Shown piece after piece: positions 16,914 through 25,596 of a stretch of DNA of 64,000 nucleotides. Numbering within the stretch: position 1 is the first letter of the stretch; every line of letters begins with the position of its first letter. The notes beneath the pieces are model-generated. The model saw nothing but the letters and a program-made list of their open reading frames with translations, was not told the origin of the DNA and searched no databases. The stretch is from JBCBSZ01 sp039185015 (GTDB lineage Bacteria; Actinomycetota; Acidimicrobiia; Acidimicrobiales; Poriferisodalaceae), in contig JBCDAU010000008.1 in NCBI GenBank assembly GCA_039185015.1, forward strand, positions 1 through 64,000, given 5' to 3'. The translations under genes were made by a program, and so were the position numbers.

Positions 16914-17669
16914 GTGCGCAAGTTCATCATCGGTGGGTTGGTCGGATTGACCGTCCTGACGGCAGGGAGCGCGTCCGCTGCCGCCGACGAGATCATCAAC
17001 GTCCCGATCGACACGATCATCACCAGGTCTCAGGTCCGCGAAGGTGACGTCCGGACCCTGGCCGCCGCCAGTGTCGAGCCGGACCTCGTCGGCGCGACCT
17101 GCGTCGTCGAGTCCGAGGCCGACAACCAGACCTCGGTCCACCCCGGCAACGACGTCATCGTCACGTCGGGCAACGACTCGGTCGTCATCCCCGACGTCGA
17201 GGGCCAGCCGGGTCAGATCTCGCTGGCCAGCGGAACCCTGACCCTCGGCGACGAGATCACCGTGGCCGTCCGCATCGGCAGCGACCGCCAGTTCAGCGGC
17301 GGCATCATCGTGCAGCTCGACTGCGACGGCCAGCAGGTGGCGCAGACGACGACGACCGAGACCGTCCCGGCGCAGGCGACCACCACGGTCCCCGAGACGA
17401 CCCAGCCGGGCGTCGAGACGACACTGCCGGACTCGACCGATACCACCGTCCCGGAGACGAGCGACACCGAGCCGCCGAGCCAGACCGAGGCGAGCACGAC
17501 GCCGACCACCTCCACCGACGAGACGGTCCCGGCGCAACAGGAGGGCGGCGAACTCCCCGCCACCGGCCCGCTCGGCACCGGCTCGTTCACCGTCATCGCC
17601 CTGGCGCTCATCGCCGGCGGCGGTGCGCTGATCCTGGTCTCGCGCCGACTCGGCGACACCCCGGCCTGA
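16914..17669 (+). CDS. LPXTG-type surface-anchored protein
   Basis: The 251-residue protein starts VRKFIIGGLVGLTVLTAGSASA, a Sec signal peptide with a cleavage site near residue 24. A domain of about 110 residues follows with two cysteines (ATCVVES and QLDCDG) that could form a disulfide. Then comes a Thr/Pro/Glu-rich stalk of about 85 residues, and the sorting signal LPATGP with a hydrophobic helix and a basic tail (SRRLGD). A sortase would join it to the cell wall; no sortase gene is in the window. The GTG start is preceded by GGAGG. The binding role of the domain is unknown. Confidence 0.85.
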   Translation: MRKFIIGGLVGLTVLTAGSASAAADEIINVPIDTIITRSQVREGDVRTLAAASVEPDLVGATCVVESEADNQTSVHPGNDVIVTSGNDSVVIPDVEGQPGQISLASGTLTLGDEITVAVRIGSDRQFSGGIIVQLDCDGQQVAQTTTTETVPAQATTTVPETTQPGVETTLPDSTDTTVPETSDTEPPSQTEASTTPTTSTDETVPAQQEGGELPATGPLGTGSFTVIALALIAGGGALILVSRRLGDTPA

Positions 17670-17671
17670 TC

Positions 17672-17810
17672 CGGAGCCCGGCTCGGGGCCCCACGCCGGG
17701 AGCCCGGCTCCGGGCCCCACGCCGGGAATGTGAACGGCCCCGGCCGCAGCCCGACAGGGCGAGGACACGGGGAGGAGGCGTGGGCTCCGGGCCCCACGCC
17801 GGGAATGTGA
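17672..17810. repeat. Interspersed repeat, copy A, with local triplication
   Basis: Between the convergent LPXTG and phosphatase genes. The core GCAGCCCGACAGGGCGAGGA starts at 17746. Three near-identical units ending GGGCCCCACGCCGGGA lie at 17686-17701, 17712-17727 and 17789-17804, two followed by GGGAATGTGA. It probably folds into hairpins and may end transcription from both sides. Related copies are at 29390, 55642 and 57345. Confidence 0.75.
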
Positions 17811-18431
17811 TCAGCGGCCGTGCTCTCGGTAGCGCAGTCGGTGGGTCGCGCCCGGCAGGTGGTGGATCTCGTTGAAGCTCACCAGCATCGGCAGGTCGCC
17901 GCGCACGGCGAGCCGGCTGATCGACGCCACGTCGAGGTGGGTTCGCCAGGTCGTCTCGTTGTCGAGGCCCAACGACCACGCGATGGCGGCCTTGATCGGC
18001 GAGACGTGTGACACCACCACGACGTCGCCGTCCGCGACGGCGGGCACCAGCTCATCGCAGGCCTCGAAGGTGCGCTGACGGAGCTCGGCGAGCGACTCGC
18101 CCGCTTCGGGCCGCCAGTGCTCGTCGACCTGCCAACGCGACCACACGTCGGTCGGCACGTCGGTGATCGCCCGCCCGTCGTAGATGCCGAAGTCGAGCTC
18201 GAGCCAGCGCTCGTCGACCTCGACCTCCACACCCGACGCCCGGGCGATCCGCTCGGCGGTGTCCTTCGCCCGAGCGAGCGGCGAGGAGATCACTCGGTCG
18301 ACCTGCTCGAGCGCAGCGGCGGTCGCCTCGGCCTGCGCGATGCCCGTCTCGTCGAGGGGGTTGTCGATGCGGCCCTGCATCCGTCCGGCGGCGTTCGCGG
18401 CGGTCCGCCCGTGGCGCACGAGGATCAGCAC
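17811..18431 (-). CDS. Histidine phosphatase (phosphoglycerate-mutase-like)
   Basis: The 206-residue protein starts VLILVRHGRTAANAAGRMQG, with the RHG catalytic motif at residues 6-8; the phosphohistidine is H7. The second conserved histidine is in VVVVSHVSPIKAAI. SSPLARAKDTAERI is the usual substrate-arginine region. It belongs to the cofactor-independent dPGM/phosphatase group with the acidic LELDFGIYDGR segment; substrates in this group range from sugar phosphates to cobalamin precursors. Its GTG overlaps the end of the membrane-protein gene by 7 bp, so the two are co-transcribed. Confidence 0.85.
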   Translation of the reverse strand: MLILVRHGRTAANAAGRMQGRIDNPLDETGIAQAEATAAALEQVDRVISSPLARAKDTAERIARASGVEVEVDERWLELDFGIYDGRAITDVPTDVWSRWQVDEHWRPEAGESLAELRQRTFEACDELVPAVADGDVVVVSHVSPIKAAIAWSLGLDNETTWRTHLDVASISRLAVRGDLPMLVSFNEIHHLPGATHRLRYREHGR

Positions 18432-18937
18432 GTCGGTGGCTCCTGGGTCGGATCGGTGAGCGCCCGGTCGATGCGACCGGACCGCACGAAGCGGGCCCGC
18501 CGCTCGGCGTCGTCGAGGCCGAATCGTTGCCAGGCCCAGACGAGCGCGACGGCGCCGGCGAGCTCGAGGGCGACGATGATGCCGATCGGGCGATCGAACA
18601 CCGGCAGCGGTTGGTCGGCAAACGACAGCCCGTCGACCGGCCACCAGAACAGGTCTCGGTCGGCCCAGATGCCGCCGGCGACGAGGAAGAGGAACGTCCC
18701 GATCGGCAGACCGAGCCAGCGGCGCCGGGCGGCACGACGGCCGACGGTCACCGCCATCACGAGCGCCAGCAGGGCCACCGAGCCGAGCAGCGTGTGCAAC
18801 ACGGCCGGCCGGCCGATCAGCCCGTCGACGACGAGCGGCAGGATCGCCCCGAGCACGACGACGCGGTGATCGATCGCCGGATCACGGAAGACGAGCCACA
18901 TCGCGACGAGCGATGCACCCGCGAGCCACAGGACCAT
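18425..18937 (-). CDS. Integral membrane protein, function unknown
   Basis: The 170-residue protein has four hydrophobic segments (about 2-17, 25-40, 46-65 and 76-90), a periplasmic-type loop rich in Trp (DRDLFWWPVDGLSF), a further helix at about 118-135, and a charged cytoplasmic tail. The first two helices flank HRVVVLGAILPLVVDGL, reminiscent of membrane-bound hydrolase-like proteins, but no full metal motif can be pointed to. It lies between the zinc-ribbon protein gene (4 bp gap) and the phosphatase gene (7 bp overlap) in one minus-strand operon. Confidence 0.7.
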   Translation of the reverse strand: MVLWLAGASLVAMWLVFRDPAIDHRVVVLGAILPLVVDGLIGRPAVLHTLLGSVALLALVMAVTVGRRAARRRWLGLPIGTFLFLVAGGIWADRDLFWWPVDGLSFADQPLPVFDRPIGIIVALELAGAVALVWAWQRFGLDDAERRARFVRSGRIDRALTDPTQEPPTC

Positions 18938-18941
18938 CCGG

Positions 18942-19652
18942 TCAGACCAACGCGATCAGCCGACCGCACTCATCGCACGGTTGGACCGACCCGACCGGTT
19001 GCTCGGCCAGGCGCTCGACCTCGACCGGGGGCAGCTGGAGGGCGCAGGCGGTGTGCGTCGAGCCCTCCATGGGTCCCACGACGACCCCGCCCATCCGCTC
19101 GCGAAGGATGTCGTACCGGCCGACGAGCTGATCCGCGACGCCGCCGACGATGCCGTCACGCTCACCGACGACACCGCCGATCTCGGTGTCGAGGTCGGCC
19201 TGCTGGGCCGCCAGGCGACCGGCGAGCTCGTCGCGACGCCCGCGGAGACCGGCGAGCGCCTCCTGTCTGCCCGCGCTCGCATCGGACAGTGGCTCGGCCT
19301 CCTCCATCAGCTCGAGGATGTGCTCTTCGAGCTCGTCTTGTCGGCGGGCGAGCGACGCCAGCTCGGCCTGCACCGCCTCTGCCTCTCTCGGCACGATGAT
19401 GGTCGACTGTCGCTGCTGTTCCCGGGCGATCTTGTCGACGATGCCGGACACCTCGTCCTCGAGCCGACGCTGCTCGCTCTCCATGCGCCCGAGCTCGTCG
19501 CGATCCGCGGCCTCGGCCTGCTCGATGTCGGCGATCTCGGCGTCGACGACCTCCAGCTCGGCGACCTCGGGCAGGGTCGCACGCCGGTGCCGGAGCTGGT
19601 CGAGCCGGGTGTCGATCTCCTGGAGCGCCAACAGCGCGGCGGCGTCGCTCAT
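18942..19652 (-). CDS. Coiled-coil protein with C-terminal zinc ribbon
   Basis: The 236-residue protein is a long antiparallel coiled coil (about 10-180) followed by a small zinc-ribbon domain. It matches the family often annotated as C4-type zinc ribbon protein, for which RNA and ribosome-associated roles have been proposed. The second ribbon half is CDECGRLI. The first half reads HTAC instead of CxxC, so the metal site would be His-Cys-Cys-Cys. The ATG at 19650-19652 gives MSDAAALLALQEIDTRLD, the usual family start. It lies 34 bp downstream of the penicillin-binding protein gene. Confidence 0.83.
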   Translation of the reverse strand: MSDAAALLALQEIDTRLDQLRHRRATLPEVAELEVVDAEIADIEQAEAADRDELGRMESEQRRLEDEVSGIVDKIAREQQRQSTIIVPREAEAVQAELASLARRQDELEEHILELMEEAEPLSDASAGRQEALAGLRGRRDELAGRLAAQQADLDTEIGGVVGERDGIVGGVADQLVGRYDILRERMGGVVVGPMEGSTHTACALQLPPVEVERLAEQPVGSVQPCDECGRLIALV

Positions 19653-19686
19653 CGTGCGGAGCGTAGGCGACCGGCCCGCCGCGAGA

Positions 19687-22125
19687 TCACCCGTCGGGAT
19701 CCTCGGTGGTCGAGGTGGTCGTCCCGCCCGCTCCCCCACCGCCGACGTCCTCGGTCGTGGTGGTGGTCGGCTCGGTCGTCGTGGTCGTGTCCGGCTCGGA
19801 CGTCGTCGTCGTCGGCTCGGTCGTCGTCGTGGAGGGCTCGGTCGTCGTCGTGGGTGCGGTCGTCGTCGGCGCCGTCGTCGTCGTGGTCGTCGTCGGCCGG
19901 GTCGTCGTGGTCGTCGGCTCGGTCGTCGTCGTGGTGGTCGTCGTGGTCGTGGTGGTCGTCGGGTTCAGCAACCGTTCGAGCTCGTTGCAGGGCACGTCGC
20001 GGATCTCGGTCGACCCGTCTGGCAGAGGGATCTCCTGGTCCCGGCAGATCGCGGTGTCCCCGAAGGCGAACCCGCCGTCGACCACGTCGACGAGGCTGCA
20101 CGCGATCGTGAACTCGATCGTCTCCTCGCCGACCTGGAGCGGCACGGTGCACTTCTCGTCGGGGAGGAACAGGAACTCGTTGCGTCCGATGCCGGGACCG
20201 GAGTCGAAGTCCACGATCGGCTCGGCCTCGAGCGCCCGCCGCATGAAGGCGTTCCACACCTGCGCCGGGTACGAGCCGCCGGTGACGCTGCGCCCGCCGA
20301 CGTTGCGCATCTCGACCTTCTCCTCGGGGTGCCCCATCCACACGGCGGTGGACAGCTGAGGCGTGTACCCGGCGAACCAGGCGTCCTCGAAGTTCTGGGC
20401 GGTGCCGGTCTTGCCGGCGGCCGGCTGACCGCTGGCGAGGCGGGCCCGGGTGCCGGTTCCGCCGGTGACGTTGCCGGCCAGGACCGAGGTGACGGCCCGG
20501 GCCGTCGACTCCGCGATGACCTGGCGGCCGGTCGGGGCGTGCTCGAAGAGGACCCGGCCGTTGCGGTCCTCGATGCGGGTGATGAGGAAGGGCTCCATCC
20601 GGAGACCATCGTTGGCGAGCACCGAGTAGCCGATCGCCTGCTCGAGCGGGGTGAGCTCCTGAGCCCCGAGCGACATCGACGGGAACGGCAGGAGGCGACC
20701 CTCGTCGAGCCCGACCATGTCGTTGGTGGTGGCGACGACCTCCTCGAGCCCGACCAGCAGGCCCAGCCGCACGAAGGCGCAGTTCGACGAGGCGGTGGTC
20801 ATCGCCCGCAGCGATCCGATGCTGCCCCGACCGTTGCCGAAGTTCTGGACCTCGTAGAGGTTGGGGCTGCCGTCGTCGAAGATGCACGGACCGATGCCGC
20901 TGATGGTGTCGCTCGGGCCATAGCCCTGCTCGAAGGCGGCGGCGAGCACGTAGGTCTTGAACGACGAGCCGGGCTGGCGGCGGCCCTGAGTGGCGAGGTT
21001 GAACTGCTCCTCGGTGAAGTCGGTGCCACCGAGCATCGCCCGTACCGCACCGGTCGCCGGATCGACCGACGCCATCGACACCGTGAAGGGATCGAGCACC
21101 GATCGGTCGGGGAAGACCTCGGCGACCGCCTCCTGGGCGTATCGGTCGAGCACCGGATCGAAGGTCGTGTAGATCCGCAGGCCGCCCTGGAAGACCGCCT
21201 GGCGGCGCGCCTCACGGGTCTCGCCCAGCTCGGGCATCTCGAGGAGCCGACGCTTCACCTCTTCCGCGAAGTAGTCGAGCTGGAGCTCCTCTTCCTGTGG
21301 GCTGCGGGAGAAGGTCGGGATCGGCCGCTCCTCGATCTGGAGCGCCTCGAGCTCGGTGATCAGCCCGAGGTCGAGGTAGCGCTCGAGCGAGCGGCTGCGC
21401 CGCAGGCGAGCGAAGTCGATGTTGGGATCGTTGAACGAGTAGATGCCAGGCGAGCGGATCAGGCCGGCGAGCAGCGCCATGTCGCCGTAGTCGAGATCCT
21501 CGGCGTTCTTGCCGAAGTAGATCTCGGCGGCCGCCTGGACGCCGTAGGCGCTGTTCCCGAAGTAGATCGTGTTCAGGTAGTACTCCAGGATCTCGTCCTT
21601 GGAGTACTGCTCCTCCAGATCCCGGGCCAGCATCGCCTCGCGGATCTTGCGCTCCAGGGTCTGATCCGAGCCGACGAACTGCAGCTTCACCAGCTGCTGG
21701 GTCAGGGTCGAGCCGCCCTGGGTGATCGCACCGGCCGCGACGTTCTCCGAGGCCGCGCGGATGGTGGCGAGCCAGTCGACGCCGTTGTGCTCGTAGAAGT
21801 CGGCGTCCTCGACCGCGAGCACGCCCTGGACGACCTCGGTCGGCATCCGGTCGAGCGGGATCCACTCCCGGTCCTCGGCATCGCGCAGGATGGCCATGAG
21901 GCCGCCGTAGGCGTCGTACATCTTCGACCGCTCGGCGCCCTGCTCGAGCAGGAGGGTCTCGGACTCGCGCTCGCCCTCGACGGCGGTGATGAGCGAGCGG
22001 CCGTGCGGGGCGACCGCCACACCGACGACCGCGGTGAGCCCGCCGACGAGCGCGACGACGACACCGAGCGAGACGATCCGCAACACGGAGCGTGTCGTGA
22101 CCCAGGCCGCGCGACGGATGTCCAT
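19687..22125 (-). CDS. Bifunctional class A penicillin-binding protein with Thr-rich tail
   Basis: The 812-residue enzyme polymerises and cross-links peptidoglycan outside the membrane. An N-terminal membrane anchor (about 15-38) is followed by a GT51 transglycosylase with catalytic E106 in EDADFYEHNG and GGSTLTQQLVK at 138-147. The transpeptidase has S387 in the SxxK box (GSSFK), SSN at 446-448 and KTGTAQ near residue 573. After a region with several Cys (CTVPLQ, IACSL, ICRDQ, VPCNE) the last 85 residues are almost all Thr, Pro and Glu. They are encoded by a GTCGTCGTG-like microsatellite at about 19745-19965. The tail may span the wall. Confidence 0.93.
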   Translation of the reverse strand: MDIRRAAWVTTRSVLRIVSLGVVVALVGGLTAVVGVAVAPHGRSLITAVEGERESETLLLEQGAERSKMYDAYGGLMAILRDAEDREWIPLDRMPTEVVQGVLAVEDADFYEHNGVDWLATIRAASENVAAGAITQGGSTLTQQLVKLQFVGSDQTLERKIREAMLARDLEEQYSKDEILEYYLNTIYFGNSAYGVQAAAEIYFGKNAEDLDYGDMALLAGLIRSPGIYSFNDPNIDFARLRRSRSLERYLDLGLITELEALQIEERPIPTFSRSPQEEELQLDYFAEEVKRRLLEMPELGETREARRQAVFQGGLRIYTTFDPVLDRYAQEAVAEVFPDRSVLDPFTVSMASVDPATGAVRAMLGGTDFTEEQFNLATQGRRQPGSSFKTYVLAAAFEQGYGPSDTISGIGPCIFDDGSPNLYEVQNFGNGRGSIGSLRAMTTASSNCAFVRLGLLVGLEEVVATTNDMVGLDEGRLLPFPSMSLGAQELTPLEQAIGYSVLANDGLRMEPFLITRIEDRNGRVLFEHAPTGRQVIAESTARAVTSVLAGNVTGGTGTRARLASGQPAAGKTGTAQNFEDAWFAGYTPQLSTAVWMGHPEEKVEMRNVGGRSVTGGSYPAQVWNAFMRRALEAEPIVDFDSGPGIGRNEFLFLPDEKCTVPLQVGEETIEFTIACSLVDVVDGGFAFGDTAICRDQEIPLPDGSTEIRDVPCNELERLLNPTTTTTTTTTTTTTEPTTTTTRPTTTTTTTAPTTTAPTTTTEPSTTTTEPTTTTSEPDTTTTTEPTTTTTEDVGGGGAGGTTTSTTEDPDG
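19745..19965. repeat. Low-complexity GTC/GTG triplet tract
   Basis: A tract of GTCGTCGTGG-like triplets encodes the Thr-rich tail of the penicillin-binding protein on the minus strand (ACG/ACC/ACA codons), broken by Pro-Glu pairs. Slippage here would change tail length in multiples of one residue, or shift the frame. Confidence 0.8.
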
Positions 22126-22250
22126 CGCTCGCGCACGCTACCGGCTCGAACGCCCAGAGTGTCGGCGCGTCACGAACCTGCAGCACACGCCGAGGCCAAC
22201 TCCCCGAACACCCAGCACTACCCTCGCAGGCCGATCCGAAAGGGACGGTC

Positions 22251-22934
22251 GTGGCCAGCGCAGACGAGCACCGGGGAGGGGCGACGACCACCGGCGCACC
22301 CGTCCTGGTGGTCATGGGCGGGCCGCCACCCTGGGCGGACGCCGTGCCAACCGACGCCGACCTGGTCGTCGCCGTGGACTCGGGTGTCGATCACGCGCTG
22401 GAGCTCGGCCTGCGGATCGACGTCGTCGTCGGCGATCTCGACTCGGTCAGCGCCGACGGCCTGGCCGCGGCGAGCGACGGCGGAGCGCGCATCGAGGAGC
22501 ACCCGGCCGACAAGGACCAGACCGACCTGGAGCTGGCGCTCGAGGTCGCGCTCGCCGACGCCCCCGCGAGCTGCGTCGTCGTCGGCGGTGCCCCCGACGA
22601 CCGGATCGACCACTGGCTCGCCGCCCTCGGCACCCTCGCCTCGCCCCGGTGGCGGGCGACCCGACTCGACGTCCGCATGGGCCGCAGCCGGATCCTGCCC
22701 GTCCACGACGAGGTGCGGCTGCCGACCCGGCCAGGACAGACGGTCTCGCTGATCGCCATCGGCGGCGATGCCGTCGGCATCCGATCGACCGGGGTCGAGT
22801 GGCCCCTCGACGGCGAGACGCTGCCGCCGACCGTCGCCCGCGGAGTGAGCAACGTCGCCATCGCCGACGAGGTCACCGTCGCCGTGGAACAGGGCGTGGT
22901 CCTGCTCGTCGTCCCCGGCCCCGAGGGGGCCTGA
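22251..22934 (+). CDS. thiN: Thiamine pyrophosphokinase
   Basis: The 227-residue enzyme transfers pyrophosphate from ATP to thiamine. Family motifs are present in order: VVAVDSGVDHAL, VVGDLDSVS, DKDQTDLELAL and GGAPDDRIDHWL. The C-terminal half is the beta-rich thiamine-binding domain, ending VEQGVVLLVVPGPE. The GTG at 22251 follows a GAAAGGGACG ribosome site. Its stop overlaps the ATG of the next gene (TGATG), a solute-binding lipoprotein, so uptake and activation of thiamine look coupled. No TPP riboswitch was found in the 125 bp upstream. Confidence 0.9.
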   Translation: MASADEHRGGATTTGAPVLVVMGGPPPWADAVPTDADLVVAVDSGVDHALELGLRIDVVVGDLDSVSADGLAAASDGGARIEEHPADKDQTDLELALEVALADAPASCVVVGGAPDDRIDHWLAALGTLASPRWRATRLDVRMGRSRILPVHDEVRLPTRPGQTVSLIAIGGDAVGIRSTGVEWPLDGETLPPTVARGVSNVAIADEVTVAVEQGVVLLVVPGPEGA

Positions 22935-24007
22935 TGCGGCGTCTCCTCGCGATCGCCCTCATCGCCTCACTTGCCGCTGCGGCGTGCGGCGAGGCCACCG
23001 AACGAGCCACCACCCCGCAGCTCGTGGTCGCGGCCACCGGAGACATCGACATCGACCCCGAGGTCGTCGAGAGCTTCGAGGCCGATCGCGACGTGATCGT
23101 GGTCGTCGCGAGGGAGCCCGACCCGATGCGGGTGCTCGACGACCTCGCCGCCAACCCCGAGGCGCCCGCGCTCGACGTGGTCGTCGGCCTCCCCGACGCC
23201 ATCGTGCTCGACCGCACCGACCTCACCTTCGCCGAGGTCACACCGGCCGGGTTCGACGACCTGCCCGCCGACCTGATCGCTGCCGCTCCCCCGCGCACGA
23301 CCCCCATCGCCATCCGCGACCTCTGCGTGATGTTCGATCGCGCCGCGCTGGACGATCGCGGGCTGCCCGATCCGATCGGCTTCCCCGATCTGACCACCGA
23401 TACCTTCGCCGGCGAGCTCGTCATCAGCGATCCGGCGTCCACGCTGGAGGGCCGGCTCCTGCTCGACGCCCTCCGACAGCAGTTCCCCGACGACACCGCC
23501 CCGTCCTGGCTCGACATCGCCGCCACCCTGCAGCGCAACGGCACCGAGATCGCCCCGACATGGCGGGCCGGCTTCGACGACATCTTCGTCTCGGACGCTC
23601 GCCCGGACGGGCCGGCATTGGTCTGGGCCGCGGCGGCGATGTCGGCTGCCGTGCTCGCCTTCGTCGAGGACCCGTCGCCGGTCTCGACCCTCGGCGTGGT
23701 GCCGTCCACGTGCATCCGCTCCACGAGCCTCGCCGTGGTCCCCGAGGCGACCGATCAGTCAGCGCTGGCCGTGGAGTTCGTCGCCCACCTCCTCACCCCC
23801 GACGTGCAGGTCACCTTGATCGACGGCGCCGGCACGCTGCCGGGGCGTCGAGACGTCACCCTGCCCACGGTCTGGCAGCGCTACGCGGTCCGGCTCTCGA
23901 CCATCATGCGGCCGACCCCGCGGCCGGCGGACGAGCCTCCGGTGGCGGCGGTCTGGGCTGCGCTTGCCGAGCCCGACTCCGAGCCGGTCGAGGAACCGGA
24001 GCCGTAG
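22934..24007 (+). CDS. Extracellular solute-binding lipoprotein, probably thiamine (ThiB-like)
   Basis: The 357-residue protein starts MRRLLAIALIASLAAAACG, a lipoprotein signal with the lipid-modified cysteine at about residue 18. The body has the two-lobe layout of periplasmic binding proteins: QLVVAATGDIDIDPEVVESFE at the first strand, then LDVVVGLPDAIVLDRTDL and ISDPASTLEGRLLLDAL. These resemble the ThiB/iron-binding group of family 1. Its start overlaps the thiamine pyrophosphokinase stop, which supports thiamine or a precursor as ligand. The permease and ATPase partners are not adjacent; the next gene is convergent. Confidence 0.75.
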   Translation: MRRLLAIALIASLAAAACGEATERATTPQLVVAATGDIDIDPEVVESFEADRDVIVVVAREPDPMRVLDDLAANPEAPALDVVVGLPDAIVLDRTDLTFAEVTPAGFDDLPADLIAAAPPRTTPIAIRDLCVMFDRAALDDRGLPDPIGFPDLTTDTFAGELVISDPASTLEGRLLLDALRQQFPDDTAPSWLDIAATLQRNGTEIAPTWRAGFDDIFVSDARPDGPALVWAAAAMSAAVLAFVEDPSPVSTLGVVPSTCIRSTSLAVVPEATDQSALAVEFVAHLLTPDVQVTLIDGAGTLPGRRDVTLPTVWQRYAVRLSTIMRPTPRPADEPPVAAVWAALAEPDSEPVEEPEP

Positions 24008-24015
24008 CTCGTCCG

Positions 24016-25236
24016 TCAGGCGGGCGGAAGGCCCAGCGCAGCGGCGACCGCGCAGCCCGAGCGACCGCGGGCGACCAGCGCCCGCGACACCGAAGCCGTC
24101 ACCTCGGCCCGATCGAGACGGCCGTTGGCGAGCGCGGCGACGATCGACGAACCGACGGCCTCGACGTCCTCGATGCGATCGATCAGGACCAGGTCGATCC
24201 CGGCCGCCAACGACAGCACGGCCGCCTCGTCCGCCGACCACCGGGCCGACACAGCCGCCATGCCGAGCGCATCGGACAGCACCAGGCCGTCGAACCCGAG
24301 CTCGCCCCGGAGCAGCCCCGTGACCGCCTCGGGTGACAGCGACGCCGGGAGGTCGCCCGTCAGCCCGGGGACCTGCAGGTGTCCGACCATCACCGCCACG
24401 CCCTCGATGTCGACCAGCGCCTCATAGGGCACGAGATCGACGTCGCGGAGCTCGTCGAGCGGCGGAGTGACGGCCACCGACACGTGGGAGTCCGCGCTGG
24501 CGCGGCCGTGTCCGGGGAAGTGCTTGATGACGGGGACCAGCCCGGCACCGAGGAGCGCCTCGACGATGGGGCCGGCGAACTCGACGACGGTCGCCGCGTC
24601 GTCGGCATAGGAGCGGTCGCCGATGGCCGGGCCCGCACCCACGTCGACGACGGGAGCGAGCCCGGACGTGAAGCCGAGCGCAGCGACCTGGGCAGCGTGG
24701 GCGCCGACCTCCGCCGCAGCGTCGACGGGCGAGCCGTCGGTGAGCGAGCGGGCGGCCGGCAGTGGACCGAGCAGGTCGGCGAGGCGCTGCACGCGACCGC
24801 CCTCCTCGTCGACCGAGACGAACGGAGCGACCCCGCCACTCGACACACCGGCGGCCCGGAGCTCGGACAGCGTCAGGGCGACGGACTCGCCCGGCGAGCC
24901 GAGCACGAAGACCCCGCCAAGTGAGCCGGCGGCCGAGAGGTCGATGGCGGTCTCGAGCTCGGACTGGACGACGCCGCTGATGATCAGCTGACCGGCGAGC
25001 CAGTCGTCGCCGGCGCCGGCCAGGCAGGAGGCGCCGAGCTCGGTCGCCGGCACATCCGCGCCGTCGACCAGCAGCTGACCGGCGGCCCGACCCAGGCCGC
25101 CGACCTGGGCGTCCGCTGCGTCACCCGTGACCGCAGCTGCTGGGTACGGTGACCCGAGCGTCGCCACGGTGGCCAGCCCGAGTCCGAGCGCCACGGCCTG
25201 GAGTCGAGCCCGGCTGGCGTGGCCTCCCCGTCCCAT
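24016..25236 (-). CDS. nagZ: Glycoside hydrolase family 3, NagZ-like, exported
   Basis: The 406-residue protein has an N-terminal signal sequence (ARLQAVALGLGLATVATLG, cleaved near AAAV) and a GH3 barrel. The family motifs are VSVDEEGGRVQRL, KHFPGHGRASADSH with the general acid/base His-Asp dyad, and the nucleophile region LVLSDALGM. NagZ-type enzymes release N-acetylglucosamine from peptidoglycan fragments, and in actinomycetes many are exported. The ATG at 25234-25236 starts just before the signal peptide. It is divergent from a small membrane protein gene, with 54 bp between starts, and convergent with the solute-binding protein gene. Confidence 0.85.
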   Translation of the reverse strand: MGRGGHASRARLQAVALGLGLATVATLGSPYPAAAVTGDAADAQVGGLGRAAGQLLVDGADVPATELGASCLAGAGDDWLAGQLIISGVVQSELETAIDLSAAGSLGGVFVLGSPGESVALTLSELRAAGVSSGGVAPFVSVDEEGGRVQRLADLLGPLPAARSLTDGSPVDAAAEVGAHAAQVAALGFTSGLAPVVDVGAGPAIGDRSYADDAATVVEFAGPIVEALLGAGLVPVIKHFPGHGRASADSHVSVAVTPPLDELRDVDLVPYEALVDIEGVAVMVGHLQVPGLTGDLPASLSPEAVTGLLRGELGFDGLVLSDALGMAAVSARWSADEAAVLSLAAGIDLVLIDRIEDVEAVGSSIVAALANGRLDRAEVTASVSRALVARGRSGCAVAAALGLPPA

Positions 25237-25290
25237 CACGGCGCCGACCGTATCGGCCCGCCACGACCCGTCCCCGGCACTGGACCCGAC

Positions 25291-25551
25291 ATGCTCGACG
25301 TCTTCCTGACCCTGGTCGTGAGCATCGTCGTGCTGATCCCGGTCGCCATCGTCGTCGCCGCCCTCCTCGACGCCGCCTCCCGCCCGGACTGGGTCTGGGC
25401 GCTCGCCGGGCGCACCAAGCCGATGTGGATGGGCGTGATCATCGTGAGCGGGTTGTTCGTGGTCCCCGGCTTGGTCGTCGCGGCCATCTACGGCACCAAG
25501 GTGCGACCCCAGCTCCAGGCCATCGAGCGAGGAGATCTCGGGAGCGGCTGA
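25291..25551 (+). CDS. Small two-helix membrane protein (DUF2516-like)
   Basis: The 86-residue protein has two hydrophobic helices (about 3-26 and 46-68) separated by a short loop with SRPDWVWALAGRTKPMW. The order D-A-x-x-R-P then K-P-x-W resembles the actinobacterial DUF2516 family. The tail is cytoplasmic (KVRPQLQAIERGDLGSG). The ATG at 25291 was chosen over an upstream in-frame start because it opens at the first helix. Function is unknown. Confidence 0.6.
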   Translation: MLDVFLTLVVSIVVLIPVAIVVAALLDAASRPDWVWALAGRTKPMWMGVIIVSGLFVVPGLVVAAIYGTKVRPQLQAIERGDLGSG

Positions 25552-25596
25552 CGGCGCCACGCCGACGACCTCGCAGGGGGCGTTCACGTCGCTACC

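Noticed and set aside
19745..19965. CRISPR array
   Set aside because: Triplet microsatellite in a coding frame, without equal spacers or repeats of 25-40 bp.
22126..22250. Possible TPP riboswitch before thiamine pyrophosphokinase
   Set aside because: The CTGAGA and ACCTGATCTGGATAATGCC-type blocks are absent.
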